A stretch of 64,000 bases of DNA from Methylobacterium sp. J-068 (GTDB lineage Bacteria > Pseudomonadota > Alphaproteobacteria > Rhizobiales > Beijerinckiaceae). A program made the translations under genes and the position numbers. Below the pieces are notes generated by a model that was not told the DNA's origin, did no database searches, and worked only from the letters and a program-made list of their open reading frames with translations. Below are positions 1 through 9,003 of this stretch, one piece after another (the stretch's first letter is position 1; each line of letters opens with the position of its first letter). Where the stretch lies: contig NZ_JAKSXY010000109.1 of NCBI RefSeq assembly GCF_022829445.1, forward strand, positions 1-64,000, read 5' to 3'.

Positions 1-1413
1 GATGGTCTGCATCGCATCCACCGCCCGGCCCACGGCGGCGCCGCTGGCCTCGGCGTCCTTGGCCGACTGGCGCGCGATGGTCTCGGTCTGGCTGGCGTTG
101 TCGGCGTTCTGCTTCACGTTGGCCGCCATCTCCTCCATCGAAGCCGAGGCTTCCTCCGTGGACGAGGCCTGCTCGGTGGAGCCCTGCGACAGCTGCTCGG
201 CCGAGGCCGACAGTTCCTGCGAGCCCGACGACACGTTCCCCGCCGCAGCCAGGGCCTCGCTCACGACGGCGCGCAGCTTGACCGTCATGGTCTGGACCGC
301 CTTGAGCAGGTCGGTGATCTCATCGCGGCCGCTCACCACCACGTCGCGGGTGAGGTCGCCGGCGGCGATGCTCTGGGTCGCGGCGACCGCCTTCGACAGA
401 CCACGGGAAATCGAGACCGCGATCCAGGACGCCATGACGACGCCGAGCAGGACCGCACCGGCCGCGACCGCGATCGTGATCATGCGGGTCGTTTCATAGG
501 CCGACTGCGTGTCGCGGACGAAAGCCTGGGCCACGCTCTCCTCGTAGGCACGCAGCTTCGCCACGTCCTCGACGACCGCCTTCCGGCCGTCGGTGAAGGG
601 ACCCACGTAGAAGCGCAGGGCTTTGGCGTCGGTGTTGGCGACGCCGAGGGCGAAGACCTTGTCGGCCACCGCCGTCCACTGCCTCACCGTCGTGTTGAGG
701 GCGCCGACTCCATCGGCGGTTCCACCGGTTCCGTTGAGTTCGGCGAGCTTGACGAGGTCGCGAAGGAGAACGCCGCGAGTCTCGGCGTAGGCGGCGGCGG
801 CCTTCGCCAGCGTGGCGTCGTCGGTGATCACGACCGCGCGGAAGACGTCGCCGCGCAGCTGATACATCTTGACTTCGATCCCCTCGACCAGGCTACGGCC
901 GTCGCCGGAGAAATCCGCGCGATTCTTGAGTTCGGCGATCCGCGCCGTCATGTCGGCGAAAGCCGCCAACAGGTCGCTGGTCGCCATGTTGGACGCCGTA
1001 TTGGTTCCGTTCAGGACGCCGAACTCCATCCCCTTCGTCACGGCCTCGCTCATCTTGCTCCAGTCATCGCGCAGGGGCTGGATCCGGGCACGCTCCTCCA
1101 CCGGCACGAGGTCGGTGTATTCCTTCAGGATTGCCTGGAACTTGGCGTCGTGCGCCTTGAAATCGGCGAACAGCTTTTCGCGGGCGGCATTCGTGGGTTC
1201 GAGCAGGGAGCGCGCGAACATGCGCGCGGCATCGAAGGCCATCGACTCGAAGCGCAGGACCCGCTGGATCTGTGAGAAGGGTCGAGCCGCGAAGGCCTGC
1301 ATCCGGTCGTTGGAGCCGCTCAGGCTCGCGATGGCGAGATAGCCGATGCCTCCGAGCATCAGAAGGATCATCGTGAAGGCGATCCCGAGTTTTGCCTTGA
1401 TCGTAAAACGCAT
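1..1413 (-). CDS. methyl-accepting chemotaxis protein, transmembrane (C-terminus cut by window edge)
   Basis: This is a membrane chemoreceptor that would sense a periplasmic ligand and control CheA through CheW. About 471 residues are visible. A first membrane segment spans roughly residues 7-27, a periplasmic helical domain of about 280 residues follows, and a second membrane segment lies near 311-333. A HAMP region comes next, then the start of the helical signalling domain with the Ser/Gln/Glu-rich stretch SASAEQLSQGSTEQASSTEE. The frame runs off the left edge before the conserved hairpin tip. The ATG at 1413 is preceded by GGAGAAGG at good spacing. It lies directly downstream of cheW on the same strand, so it probably belongs to the cheA-cheW unit. 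The ligand cannot be predicted. Confidence 0.93.
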   Translation of the reverse strand, partial: MRFTIKAKLGIAFTMILLMLGGIGYLAIASLSGSNDRMQAFAARPFSQIQRVLRFESMAFDAARMFARSLLEPTNAAREKLFADFKAHDAKFQAILKEYTDLVPVEERARIQPLRDDWSKMSEAVTKGMEFGVLNGTNTASNMATSDLLAAFADMTARIAELKNRADFSGDGRSLVEGIEVKMYQLRGDVFRAVVITDDATLAKAAAAYAETRGVLLRDLVKLAELNGTGGTADGVGALNTTVRQWTAVADKVFALGVANTDAKALRFYVGPFTDGRKAVVEDVAKLRAYEESVAQAFVRDTQSAYETTRMITIAVAAGAVLLGVVMASWIAVSISRGLSKAVAATQSIAAGDLTRDVVVSGRDEITDLLKAVQTMTVKLRAVVSEALAAAGNVSSGSQELSASAEQLSQGSTEQASSTEEASASMEEMAANVKQNADNASQTETIARQSAKDAEASGAAVGRAVDAMQTI

Positions 1414-1440
1414 GTTCCTTCTCCAATTCAATGGTTTATT

Positions 1441-1902
1441 TCAATTCAGGATGCGCTCGATATCCGGAATGATGACGAAATCATCGCCGAACTTGACGAT
1501 GGTCTTGATGTATTCAGGCCGCCAGTTGGTCCCGATCTTCGGGATGGCCTGACGTTGATCGAAGTGGATTTCGGTCACTTCGAAAACCTTGTCGGCGATG
1601 AGCGCGACCACGACGGGATCGCCCTCGATCGCCACCTCGATCACCACGAAACGGGTGTCGCGTGTCGCCGCGACCGGCGGCATGCCGAAGCGCTCGCGGA
1701 TGTCGGCGAGGGGCACCACGTTCCCGCGCACGTTCACGACGCTGGCGAGGTGGCCACGCGCGCCCGCGACCCGCGTCGCGGGAATCGGATCGATGATCTC
1801 GCGCACCATCCCGGCGTCGAGGGCGAAGGTCTCGGCCCCGATGCGCAGCATCACGACCTGCAGGGCGCCGTCGTGTCCGACGGCTTCGGCAATCTCGGCC
1901 AT
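1441..1902 (-). CDS. cheW: chemotaxis adaptor protein CheW
   Basis: This is a 153-residue CheW that couples receptors to the kinase CheA in the cytoplasm. Nearly the whole protein is one CheW domain. It shows the typical N-terminal strand (VVMLRIGAETFALDA), the VVNVRGNVVPLADIRERFGM core and the LIADKVFEVTEI strand. The ATG shares one base with the cheA stop codon (TGATG), and the SD AGGAGG sits inside the end of cheA, so the two are translationally coupled. The receptor gene follows 27 nt downstream. Length and motifs are normal for the family. Confidence 0.95.
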   Translation of the reverse strand: MAEIAEAVGHDGALQVVMLRIGAETFALDAGMVREIIDPIPATRVAGARGHLASVVNVRGNVVPLADIRERFGMPPVAATRDTRFVVIEVAIEGDPVVVALIADKVFEVTEIHFDQRQAIPKIGTNWRPEYIKTIVKFGDDFVIIPDIERILN

Positions 1903-3989
1903 CACGCCACCTCCTGAAATTCTTGAAGTCTCTCGGGTCGGCCGCCGGTCACGAGCTGGCCGACGTCGATGATGAGCGCGGCGGTGCCGTCGCCGAGGAT
2001 CGTCGCCCCGGAGAAGGTCGCGACATCCGCATGCAGCTTCGACAGCGACTTGATCACCGTCTGGTGGTTGCCGATGATCTGATCGGCCACGAGCCCGATC
2101 CGGACCCCGCCGGCGGCGATGACGATCACCTTCTGGTGCGGGTCGGACTCGCCCTCGGCCTCGAACAGGGTGCGCAGGCGCAGGAACGGCACGAGTTCGC
2201 CGCGGATATTCAGGAAGTCGCGCCCCCGCGTCTCCCGCTCCAGCGCCGGCAGCTCGACGCATTCCTCGACCGCCGAGAGCGGGATGACGTAGCGCCCCTC
2301 CCCCACCCGGATCAGCAGGCCTTCGATGATCGCGAGCGTCAGGGGCAGCCGCAGGGAGACGGTGGTGCCCGCTCCCGGCTCCGTGGCGATGTCGATGGAG
2401 CCGCGCAGACCCTCGATGGTCTTCTTGACCACGTCCATGCCGACGCCGCGGCCCGACAGGGCCGAGATGGTCGCGGCGGTCGAGAAGCCGGGCGCGAACA
2501 GGAACTGGTAGATCTGCTGGTCGGTGAGGGGCGTTCCCGGCGCCACCAGCCCCTTCTCCTCGGCCTTGGCCCGGATGCGGGCCGCGTCGAGGCCGGCACC
2601 GTCGTCGCGCACGCTGACCAGCACCTGCGCGCCGACATGCTCGGCGGTGAGCGCGATGCGGCCCGTCGGTCCCTTGCCGCCGCCGCGCTGCGCCGGGCTC
2701 TCGATGCCGTGGTCGATGGCGTTGCGGATCAGGTGGACGAGCGGGTCGGCGAGGCGCTCGATCATGGTCTTGTCGAGTTCGGTGTCCTCACCCTCCGTGA
2801 CGAAGTCGACGGGCTTGCCGAGATCGCGCGAGAGGTCGTGGACGAGGCGCCGGAAGCGGCCGAAGAGCGAGCCGATGGGCACCATGCGGATGCCCATCGT
2901 GGTGTCGCGCAGGCGGGAGGACAGCCGTTCGATCTCCTCGGAGATCGACTTGATCCCCGCATCGGTCTGGAGGCCGGCGAGCTGGCTGAGGCGGGCCTGG
3001 GCGATGACGAGTTCGCCCACCCGGTCCATCAGCTCGTCGAGGCGGCCGGCCTCGACCCGCACGGTCGCCGACGGCCTGTCCTCGGGACGCCGGGTGCCCG
3101 GGCGTGCCTCGGGGGCGGATCCGGCCGCCTCGGCCGGCACGGGCGCCTGCGGGGTGGGGGCGAGGACGGCTTGCCGCTCAGGCTCGGAGGCCGGCGCGCA
3201 CGCCGGCACGGGCGCCGTCTCCGGGGAGGCCGCCGCATCGAGGGGCGTGAGGATGAGGCGAACCTCGTCGCCGACGAAGATGAAGACGTCCTCGATCGCC
3301 TCGCGGCTCGCGTCACCGCGCAGCGTCACGTCCCAGGCGAGCGTCAGGGCCTCGGGATCGAGGGCGGCGAGATCCGGAACCGCGTCGAGCCGGGGGACGA
3401 TCTCGCAAGGCCCGAGATCCCGCAGGTCGTCGAGAAGCGCGAGGGGATTGGTGCCGTTGCGCAGGATGTCGGGATCGAACACGAGGCCGATGCGCCATCC
3501 CGCCGCCGCGTCCGCGCCTTGCGTCGGCTCATGCGTGAGCGCGGCGCCGCCGTTCACGCCCGTCGGGGCTGCCTCGGTCCGGGGCGCGGGTGGGGCGGCC
3601 GCGGACGCATGACCGACGCCGCCGACGAGGCGCCGCAACTCGTCGAGGACGGCATCGCCGATGATGGAGGAGGTGTTGTCCGGATCCTCGATCAGCATCC
3701 GGATGTAGTCCTTGGCGGACAAGGAGACGTTCACGAGCTCGACGCTCGCCGGGACCTTGCCCTGACGCACGAGATCGAAGGCCGTCTCGAAATCGTGGGT
3801 GAACGCCGCCACGGTGTCGAAGCCGAACATCGCGCCCGACCCCTTGATCGTGTGCAGCGCCCGGAAGGCGGTGTCGACGAGGGCTCCACTGTCGGGCTTC
3901 TCGCCGAGGTCGAGGAGCGTCGCCTCGAGGCAATCCAGAAGCTCGGCGGCCTCTGTCCGGAAGACGTCAATGGGATCGAGGCTGCTCAT
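1902..3989 (-). CDS. cheA: chemotaxis histidine kinase CheA
   Basis: This is a 695-residue receptor-coupled histidine kinase that phosphorylates CheY-type regulators. An N-terminal Hpt domain carries the phosphoacceptor His46 in HTIKGSG. A Pro/Ala-rich linker and a poorly conserved middle domain follow (in the place of P2). The dimerisation helices, the HATPase (N-box HLIRNAIDHGIES, G-boxes DDGAGLD and GRGVGMD) and a C-terminal CheW-like domain come last. I chose the ATG at 3989 because GGAGAAG lies just upstream; an in-frame ATG at 4028 has no comparable SD. It is the first gene of a cheA-cheW-receptor unit. No cheB or cheR is visible, and these may lie beyond the left edge. Confidence 0.96.
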   Translation of the reverse strand: MSSLDPIDVFRTEAAELLDCLEATLLDLGEKPDSGALVDTAFRALHTIKGSGAMFGFDTVAAFTHDFETAFDLVRQGKVPASVELVNVSLSAKDYIRMLIEDPDNTSSIIGDAVLDELRRLVGGVGHASAAAPPAPRTEAAPTGVNGGAALTHEPTQGADAAAGWRIGLVFDPDILRNGTNPLALLDDLRDLGPCEIVPRLDAVPDLAALDPEALTLAWDVTLRGDASREAIEDVFIFVGDEVRLILTPLDAAASPETAPVPACAPASEPERQAVLAPTPQAPVPAEAAGSAPEARPGTRRPEDRPSATVRVEAGRLDELMDRVGELVIAQARLSQLAGLQTDAGIKSISEEIERLSSRLRDTTMGIRMVPIGSLFGRFRRLVHDLSRDLGKPVDFVTEGEDTELDKTMIERLADPLVHLIRNAIDHGIESPAQRGGGKGPTGRIALTAEHVGAQVLVSVRDDGAGLDAARIRAKAEEKGLVAPGTPLTDQQIYQFLFAPGFSTAATISALSGRGVGMDVVKKTIEGLRGSIDIATEPGAGTTVSLRLPLTLAIIEGLLIRVGEGRYVIPLSAVEECVELPALERETRGRDFLNIRGELVPFLRLRTLFEAEGESDPHQKVIVIAAGGVRIGLVADQIIGNHQTVIKSLSKLHADVATFSGATILGDGTAALIIDVGQLVTGGRPERLQEFQEVA

Positions 3990-4400
3990 CTCTTCTCCGG
4001 ACCTGTTCGCGAGCGGGGCTTGTCTCATGGGTAGCCGGCATCACCGGACGGCCTCGGCGCGCCGGGAATCCCGGCTCGTCGGATCGTCCGGCCGTGCGAC
4101 CGGCCTCTTTCATGACTGAGGCTACAGATAATATTACAATGGCTAAAAGAACCTTACCGGAAAACATAGTTGGATAAATTTCAGGATAGATTGTGCTTTG
4201 ACAAATAATCTGATCACATATTCAAGTCATCGCTTGATGCACGGATCACAGGATCACCGGCCGCGTCGCGCGGCGGTCGCTCCGCTCGCGGGAGCCCGCG
4301 CGGGCGATGGCGGCACGCGGATGCGCACCGGGCCGAGGGCGGCCGGTTCGGTTCAGGATGTGACGGAGAAGGCGCGCGCCGGGCTTCCGGGCAGGGCCGG
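3990..4400. other. intergenic region upstream of cheA with an AT-rich core
   Basis: This 411-nt stretch separates the end of the HD-GYP regulator gene from the start of cheA. About 4120-4245 is clearly AT-rich against the GC-rich background and is the best place for the cheA promoter. A perfect TTGACA occurs at 4198-4203 on the plus strand, but no good -10 follows, and no plus-strand gene begins here. I see no convincing gene in it. Confidence 0.5.
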
Positions 4401-5525
4401 TCAGCGATCGGCGTAGGCGTGCTTGGCTTCGAGGATGCGCCGGCGCCCGGCCAGGAACGCCTGGACGCAGGTCGGGTCGAAGTGCTTGCCGCGCTCGCTC
4501 TCGATATGGGCCAGGGCCTCGTCGAAGGACTGGGCCGCCTTGTAGGGGCGCACGGTGGTCAAGGCATCGAACACGTCGGCCACCGCCACGATGCGGGCCG
4601 CGAGAGGGATCAGACGCCCCCTGAGCCCGGCGGGATACCCGCTGCCGTCCCAGCGCTCGTGGTGCGCGCCGGCGATCTCGGCGGCGAGCTGGATCAGCCC
4701 GCTCCGGCTCCCCGCCAGGATCTCGTGACCGAGGGCGGCATGGCCCTGGATGCGGATGAATTCCTCGGGATCGAGGCGGCCCGGCTTGAGCAGGATCGCG
4801 TCCGGGATCGCCACCTTGCCGACATCGTGCAGGGGCGCCGCGAGGTAGATCGACCGGCAGGTGTCCGGCGGAAGCCCGAGCTCCTCGGCGATGATCCGGC
4901 TGTAGGCCGCCACCCGCAGGGTGTGGCCGCCTGTGTCGTTGTCGCGGTACTCGACGGCCCGCGACAGGCGAAGGATCATCTCCTCCTCGCGCTCGAGGAG
5001 TTCGTGCGTCGCGACGCTCAGGGCGTGCTCCAGCCACGCCGCCTGGTCGTTCACCCAGCGCAGGGACGCCGAGAGCTGGATGAGGTTGCGCAGGCGGGCC
5101 TTGAGTTCCGTCTGTCCGACGGATTTCGAGAGGAAGTCCGTCGCGCCGGCCTCGATGGCGGCGAGCTTCACCGCCTCGTTGACACGCCCGGTGACCATGA
5201 CGATGGGAATGGAAGCGTGGGTCGGCTGCCTGCGCAGGTGCCGGATCACGTCGAGGCCATCCATGATCGGCATGAGGTAGTCGACGACGACGATGTCGAA
5301 GGCCGTCTCCCCGGCGGCCGCGATCGCCGCGACTGGGTCGGTGAAGCCGTGGCAGGTGACGTCGCTGACGCTCCGGATCAGCGCCTGCAAGTGGCCGAGA
5401 TTCGCGCGACTGTCGTCGATCACGAGGGCGCGCATGGCCGGAAGCACCCGCCCGATCGTCTCGGCGCGCATCACGACCGGATGGGCGAGCGTTGTCGAGC
5501 GAACGGGGCCTGGATGCGTGCTCAT
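4401..5525 (-). CDS. response regulator with HD-GYP domain (probable c-di-GMP phosphodiesterase)
   Basis: This is a 374-residue RpfG-type protein. The receiver domain (about residues 31-150) has the acidic pair D37/D38, phosphoacceptor D82 in VVVDYLMP and the switch Lys134. The HD-GYP domain (about 175-370) has H201, the HD pair H233/D234 in LHDVGK and the signature HHERWDGSGYP at about 288-298. All residues expected for an active c-di-GMP phosphodiesterase are present. The start is uncertain: no clear SD precedes the ATG at 5525, and in-frame ATGs exist at residues 19 and 31. It follows cheY on the same strand, which suggests it is phosphorylated within the chemosensory pathway and links it to c-di-GMP. 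That link is inference. Confidence 0.9.
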   Translation of the reverse strand: MSTHPGPVRSTTLAHPVVMRAETIGRVLPAMRALVIDDSRANLGHLQALIRSVSDVTCHGFTDPVAAIAAAGETAFDIVVVDYLMPIMDGLDVIRHLRRQPTHASIPIVMVTGRVNEAVKLAAIEAGATDFLSKSVGQTELKARLRNLIQLSASLRWVNDQAAWLEHALSVATHELLEREEEMILRLSRAVEYRDNDTGGHTLRVAAYSRIIAEELGLPPDTCRSIYLAAPLHDVGKVAIPDAILLKPGRLDPEEFIRIQGHAALGHEILAGSRSGLIQLAAEIAGAHHERWDGSGYPAGLRGRLIPLAARIVAVADVFDALTTVRPYKAAQSFDEALAHIESERGKHFDPTCVQAFLAGRRRILEAKHAYADR

Positions 5526-5714
5526 CGTCGAGGGTTACGCCGTCGGTCGGGGGCTGAAATTCACGGGACGCGCCTGCCACGGGGTGACCGCCGGCTCAGG
5601 TTCCTCGACACCCGGCTTTCCGCAAGGATCGGCTCGGCCCCGCGCCGTGCTTCGGCCGGGACCGCCGGCAGGCGCCCCACATCCGTCGTCCTGCGGACGT
5701 GGAACGGGCGGCGA

Positions 5715-6080
5715 TCAAGCCCGGGTGAGCTTCTCCACGACGGCGAGCAGTTGCTCGGGCTTGAACGGCTTGGTGATCCACCCCGTCGCGCCCGCCGCCT
5801 TGGCCTGCTGCTTGATCCCGTCGTCGGACTCGGTGCTCAGGAACAGGATCGGCACGCCCGTGACCGAGGGCAGCCCACGCAGGTTCTTGATCATGTCGAG
5901 GCCGTTCATCACCGGCATGTTCAGGTCGGTGATGACGAGGTTGAGCGCGTTGCTCTTGGCCTTGGCGACGCCTTCGGCCCCATCGGCGGCCTCGATGACC
6001 GTATGGCCGGCGGGTCCTAGGACGACCTTGATCATCTGCCGGATGCTGGCGGAATCGTCGACGGCGAGAATGGTGGCCAT
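5715..6080 (-). CDS. cheY: single-domain CheY-like response regulator
   Basis: This is a 121-residue stand-alone receiver domain that would carry phosphate from CheA to the flagellar switch (FliM/FliN) or act as a phosphate sink. It has the acidic pair D8/D9 (VDDSASIR), phosphoacceptor D52 (ITDLNMPVMNG), the conserved Thr/Ser position in FLSTES, and Lys104 in TKPFKP. It has no output domain. It lies between the STAS gene (23 nt upstream) and the HD-GYP regulator on the same strand. Rhizobiales often encode several CheY proteins, so I cannot say which role this copy plays. Confidence 0.93.
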   Translation of the reverse strand: MATILAVDDSASIRQMIKVVLGPAGHTVIEAADGAEGVAKAKSNALNLVITDLNMPVMNGLDMIKNLRGLPSVTGVPILFLSTESDDGIKQQAKAAGATGWITKPFKPEQLLAVVEKLTRA

Positions 6081-6103
6081 GTGAATTACTCCGAGACTGC
6101 AAA

Positions 6104-6391
6104 TCAGGAGACGGGACAATCGGGGCCGCGCGGCGGCACGCCCGCGCGCTGGAACGCGGCCTCGACGGTCGGGGACATGTTGGCGAGCCGCACGTGCTTG
6201 GCCTCGCGGGCCGCCGTCCTGACCGCCGAGACGACCAGTTGGACGAGGGCGATGTCGGCGCGCGCGACATCGGCGCAATCGAGCGTCAGGTCCGCCGTGC
6301 CGGCGAAAGCTTCGCTCACCTCGCCATGCAGCGACCGGATCGTCCTGACGCTGCATTCATCGGGAAGTCTGAGAATCTGGGAAGCGGACAT
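6104..6391 (-). CDS. STAS-domain protein
   Basis: This is a 95-residue protein made of a single STAS domain, the fold of anti-sigma-factor antagonists. The core LTLDCADVARADIALVQLVVSA corresponds to the usual strand-helix region. The exact Asp-Ser phosphorylation site of SpoIIAA is not conserved: the position reads RADIALVQL. It heads the STAS-cheY-HD-GYP gene run, and similar small STAS proteins occur beside cheY in other chemosensory clusters. Its partner is unknown. The fold call is fairly sure, the role is not. Confidence 0.8.
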   Translation of the reverse strand: MSASQILRLPDECSVRTIRSLHGEVSEAFAGTADLTLDCADVARADIALVQLVVSAVRTAAREAKHVRLANMSPTVEAAFQRAGVPPRGPDCPVS

Positions 6392-6613
6392 GGCGGACCG
6401 GAAGGGCTTAGGCCCGACAGGGGCCGGGCGGGGACGCCGGATAGGACCACGGCGGTTGTAAATCTTCTATGAAGCCACGCTGGATATCTATTCTGTCCTC
6501 GTCGCTAATCTTTTTGAAAGTGCGACAGACGAGACTGCGACGATACGGTCCGATGCCAACAGAATTCTGGTGTTAGCCGGACCAGACAGTAGACGAGATG
6601 AAGGCGTTAAAGG
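6392..6613. promoter_or_regulatory. divergent intergenic region between STAS gene and soluble receptor gene
   Basis: These 222 nt separate two divergently transcribed chemotaxis genes and must hold promoters for both. Positions 6458-6580 are relatively AT-rich for this genome. I could not pick a convincing -35/-10 pair on either strand. Confidence 0.4.
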
Positions 6614-7840
6614 ATGGCCATGAAGGCTCCCACCGAAGCTCGCAAACGCTTTCCCTCGTCTTGGTCGCCCTGGCACAAGAAAGCCGCGCCACAAGACGGG
6701 ACGCCCCATGAATTGGCCTCCACGTTCGAACATCCTTCGGATGTCCTCGAAAGCATAGCTATTACGGACGACGGTACCGAACGGGCCCAGGATGGGCCGA
6801 GCGCCGTCGATCTTCTTGACGCTTGGCTCGGACTCTCGGGCCTGCAACGGCGCGCGCTCGAGGCACTGATCGACGAGATCGGCCTCACCTCGGAGCATGT
6901 GGAGCACAACGTCCACAACCTTTCGGAGCGCTTCCAGAACATCTGCGCGACGACGCAGGATCAGGCCGACATCGTGCAGGATCTCGTCAGATCGATCCAG
7001 ACCGTTCAGATCGACGGCCAGTCGCTTCACCTCGCCGACGTCGCCTCCGGCCTCGGGGAGACGCTCTCGGCGCTGATGGAGAAGATCACCTTCCTGTCGT
7101 CGCGGGGCGGCGAAACCGCCCACGCCCTCGACGGTGTGTTGACCGAACTCGTCTCGGTCGAGGGCAGCGTCGTGCAGATCGAGCGGATCAACCGGCAGAC
7201 GAACCTGCTCGCCCTCAATGCCAAGATCGAGGCGGCGCGGGCGGGCGAGGCCGGGCGCGCCTTCGCCGTCGTCGCCGACGAGGTCCGCGCGCTCGCCGGT
7301 TCGATCAACGGCCTTTCGGAGACGATCAAGCAACAGATCGGCACCATCGCCACCGGGCTGCGCAGCAGCCGCGGGCTTCTGAACGACATCGCGGCCGTCA
7401 ACATGTCGGAAGAGAGCCACCTCGCCGACGCCCGCGTGCGCATGGTGATGCAGACGCTCGTCGAGCGGAACAACAGCGTCTCCGACGTGCTCCGGCAGAC
7501 CGCCGAGACCACGCAGGCGATCACCACCGAGGTGGCGGCCGCCATCGTGGGGATGCAGTTTCAGGATCTGGCGAAGCAACGCCTGCAGAACACGGGGCAG
7601 ATGCTCCAGGCCCTGGGCACGGCGATGGAACAGCTCCAGAACCGTACCGCCTCGGATGCCCCGCGCGTGACCGTGTCCGAACTGGACCAGGGCTGGCTGG
7701 AGGCGGCCGTCGCGCGCTGTACCCTCGGGGAAGTGCGCGGGCGTCTCCAGCAGCGTCTCCTGCCGGGCCTCGTCGTCGCGGCGCCCGCGGGCGCCACGTC
7801 CAACGACAACGACAACCTGGATGGCATCGACCTGTTCTGA
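6614..7840 (+). CDS. soluble (cytoplasmic) methyl-accepting chemotaxis protein
   Basis: This is a 408-residue receptor without any membrane segment, so it should signal from the cytoplasm. The hallmark hairpin tip is clear at about 192-230: [20 protein letters not shown] followed by [18 protein letters not shown]. The N-terminal 70 residues are low in recognisable structure, and the C-terminus after about 330 holds [13 protein letters not shown], a motif common at the end of rhizobial soluble receptors. No sensor domain such as PAS is evident, so the input is unknown. The start may be the ATG at 6620 rather than 6614, because AAAGGA is better spaced for it. It is divergent from STAS-cheY-HD-GYP. 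Confidence 0.9.
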   Translation: MAMKAPTEARKRFPSSWSPWHKKAAPQDGTPHELASTFEHPSDVLESIAITDDGTERAQDGPSAVDLLDAWLGLSGLQRRALEALIDEIGLTSEHVEHNVHNLSERFQNICATTQDQADIVQDLVRSIQTVQIDGQSLHLADVASGLGETLSALMEKITFLSSRGGETAHALDGVLTELVSVEGSVVQIERINRQTNLLALNAKIEAARAGEAGRAFAVVADEVRALAGSINGLSETIKQQIGTIATGLRSSRGLLNDIAAVNMSEESHLADARVRMVMQTLVERNNSVSDVLRQTAETTQAITTEVAAAIVGMQFQDLAKQRLQNTGQMLQALGTAMEQLQNRTASDAPRVTVSELDQGWLEAAVARCTLGEVRGRLQQRLLPGLVVAAPAGATSNDNDNLDGIDLF

Positions 7841-7974
7841 GAGGCTGGCGCCCGATGGCAGGACGGAGGTCCCGTTCCCGATCCTCGATGCGGTGATGCG
7901 CGCCTTCAGCCGCATCCGGGCACCCTGCGCGCATCGCCGCCCCTGACCGGATCGGCGCGGTTGGCCGTCTCAGA

Positions 7975-8085
7975 CCAAATCCGGTCGATCCCTTCGGGAT
8001 GGCGGATATGGGCTTCGCTCGGGCTGAGCGAGAGCGTCTCCGCTTGGATTCAAGCGGCGACGGTCTCGGGGACGCTCTCGATGGC
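7975..8085. repeat. dispersed intergenic repeat, family A, copy 1
   Basis: This non-coding stretch between the soluble receptor gene and a small membrane protein gene shares two blocks with 46868-47000. The first is CAAATCCGGTCGATCCCTTC and its extension GGGATGG, and the second is a hairpin core GTCTCCGCTT...AAGCGG(C)GAC. The hairpin arms here are 8036-8046 and 8051-8061 with one mismatch. A shorter hairpin-only version is at 55227-55251. The structure resembles a REP-type palindromic element. Confidence 0.7.
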
Positions 8086-8102
8086 GCGAGGCCGGGTGGC
8101 TC

Positions 8103-8252
8103 TCAGGACCAGACGCGCAGCACGATCAGCAGCCCGACCGGGACCACGAACATCAGTGCGATCGCCCACTGGATGTCGTTCCGCGCGCTCTTCACCTCGG
8201 CTTCCAATGCGGTGATGCGCGCCTCCAGAGCGCGAAACCTCGCATCGTCCAT
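8103..8252 (-). CDS. small membrane protein with coiled-coil N-terminus
   Basis: This is a predicted 49-residue protein. Residues 2-28 form a charged heptad-like helix (RFRALEARITALEAEVKSA), and residues 29-46 form one membrane segment (IALMFVVPVGLLIVL). I chose the ATG at 8252 because GGAG lies 6 nt upstream; an in-frame ATG at 8264 is also possible. Small proteins of this plan (short coiled coil plus one C-terminal membrane anchor) are common in alphaproteobacteria and unassigned. No operon partner is visible. Confidence 0.6.
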   Translation of the reverse strand: MDDARFRALEARITALEAEVKSARNDIQWAIALMFVVPVGLLIVLRVWS

Positions 8253-8311
8253 GCGCGACTCCATCGGTTCGGCTGATCCTTGGTCTCGATGAGCCCGACC
8301 CATCGGTCGGC

Positions 8312-8356
8312 CTCACCGAGGTTCGGCGGACGTCCGCCGCCGCGCGGTCTCGCGGA
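8312..8356. repeat. dispersed repeat, family B, copy 1
   Basis: About 45 nt here (CTCACCGAGGTTCGGCGGAC and following) match the reverse complement of 11681-11726 with very few differences. The stretch is GC-rich with internal dyad symmetry around GGCGGACGTCCGCC. It lies between genes, just past the 3' end of the NTF2-fold gene. Confidence 0.7.
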
Positions 8357-8377
8357 GCAGGCCTCGACGCGTCATAC

Positions 8378-8746
8378 TCACCGAGGCCTGGTCCGCTGGG
8401 GGCCACGGAATGCGCGGATGGAGCGGATCCGTCCGTCAGGCGCAAATGCGAAGAGATCGAGCACATCGAGATCGCTCGTGCCGTCGATGGCGATCACGAT
8501 GTCGGCCGCCGCATTCGGCTCGGCCACGAGAAGGCCGCGCACCGTGATGTGGAGGGCCGCGCCGGACACGATCCTGGACGTGGTGGCGAGCACGTCGTCC
8601 CGGCCCGATGCGGACACGTCCCAATCCACCAGGGTCACGTCCTCGGTCAGGGTGCGCCCGAGCGCGTCGAGATCCTTCGCATTGAAGGCCGCCATATAGG
8701 CGTCGATCGTTGCGCGGCACCGCTGTTCGAAATCGTCCGCCATCAT
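8378..8746 (-). CDS. SnoaL/NTF2-fold protein
   Basis: This is a protein of about 122 residues with the NTF2-like cone fold. The opening helix DDFEQRCRATIDAYMAAFNAKD followed by a short LTEDVTLVDWDVSASGRDD segment is the usual SnoaL-like pattern, as is the closing DLFAFAPDGRIRSIRAF. Such proteins include isomerases, hydrolases and binding proteins, so no substrate can be assigned. The start is uncertain among ATGs at 8755, 8746 and 8743. The TGA at 8378 borders repeat B. No neighbour suggests a pathway. Confidence 0.75.
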   Translation of the reverse strand: MMADDFEQRCRATIDAYMAAFNAKDLDALGRTLTEDVTLVDWDVSASGRDDVLATTSRIVSGAALHITVRGLLVAEPNAAADIVIAIDGTSDLDVLDLFAFAPDGRIRSIRAFRGPQRTRPR

Positions 8747-8803
8747 CGTCCTCATCCAGGTCTGCCGGTTCCGGGCGCCGGTTCTATCACCGGGAGGCCC
8801 GCG

Positions 8804-9003
8804 ATGACGATCACCGACATCCGGTTCGCGCAGATCGAGCACCCAAACGCCCGCAACAGGTCGGAGGGGATCTTTCGCGCGGGTCGCCGGATTGTCGCTG
8901 CGAATCGGAGGGAGACGATGTCGGGCTCAGGGGCGCCGAGGTCTGCGTCCGGTCCACCGTCGCCCTCGCCATCGAACCCGCCCGGCATCAGCCCGTGGCG
9001 GGT
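8804..9003 (+). pseudogene. possible frameshifted gene remnant ending at a terminator
   Basis: An ATG at 8804 is preceded by GGGAGG with 6-nt spacing and opens a stretch with codon-like third positions (MTITDIRFAQIEHPN). Near 8895-8905 the coding-like pattern moves to the next frame, which reads DVGLRGAEVCVRSTVALA before reaching a plus-strand hairpin with a T run at 8975-9008. No single frame explains both halves. I do not recognise the protein. It could be a decayed gene, a sequencing slip or chance. Confidence 0.3.

Noticed and set aside
1923-4034. Long open frame of about 700 codons on the plus strand opposite cheA
   Set aside because: It is the antisense of a well-conserved CheA gene. 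In GC-rich DNA the complementary frame lacks stops, and the translation is rich in Arg, Gly and Asp without domains.
4198-4226. Plus-strand promoter with a perfect TTGACA
   Set aside because: No acceptable -10 hexamer follows at 16-18 nt, and no plus-strand gene starts downstream.
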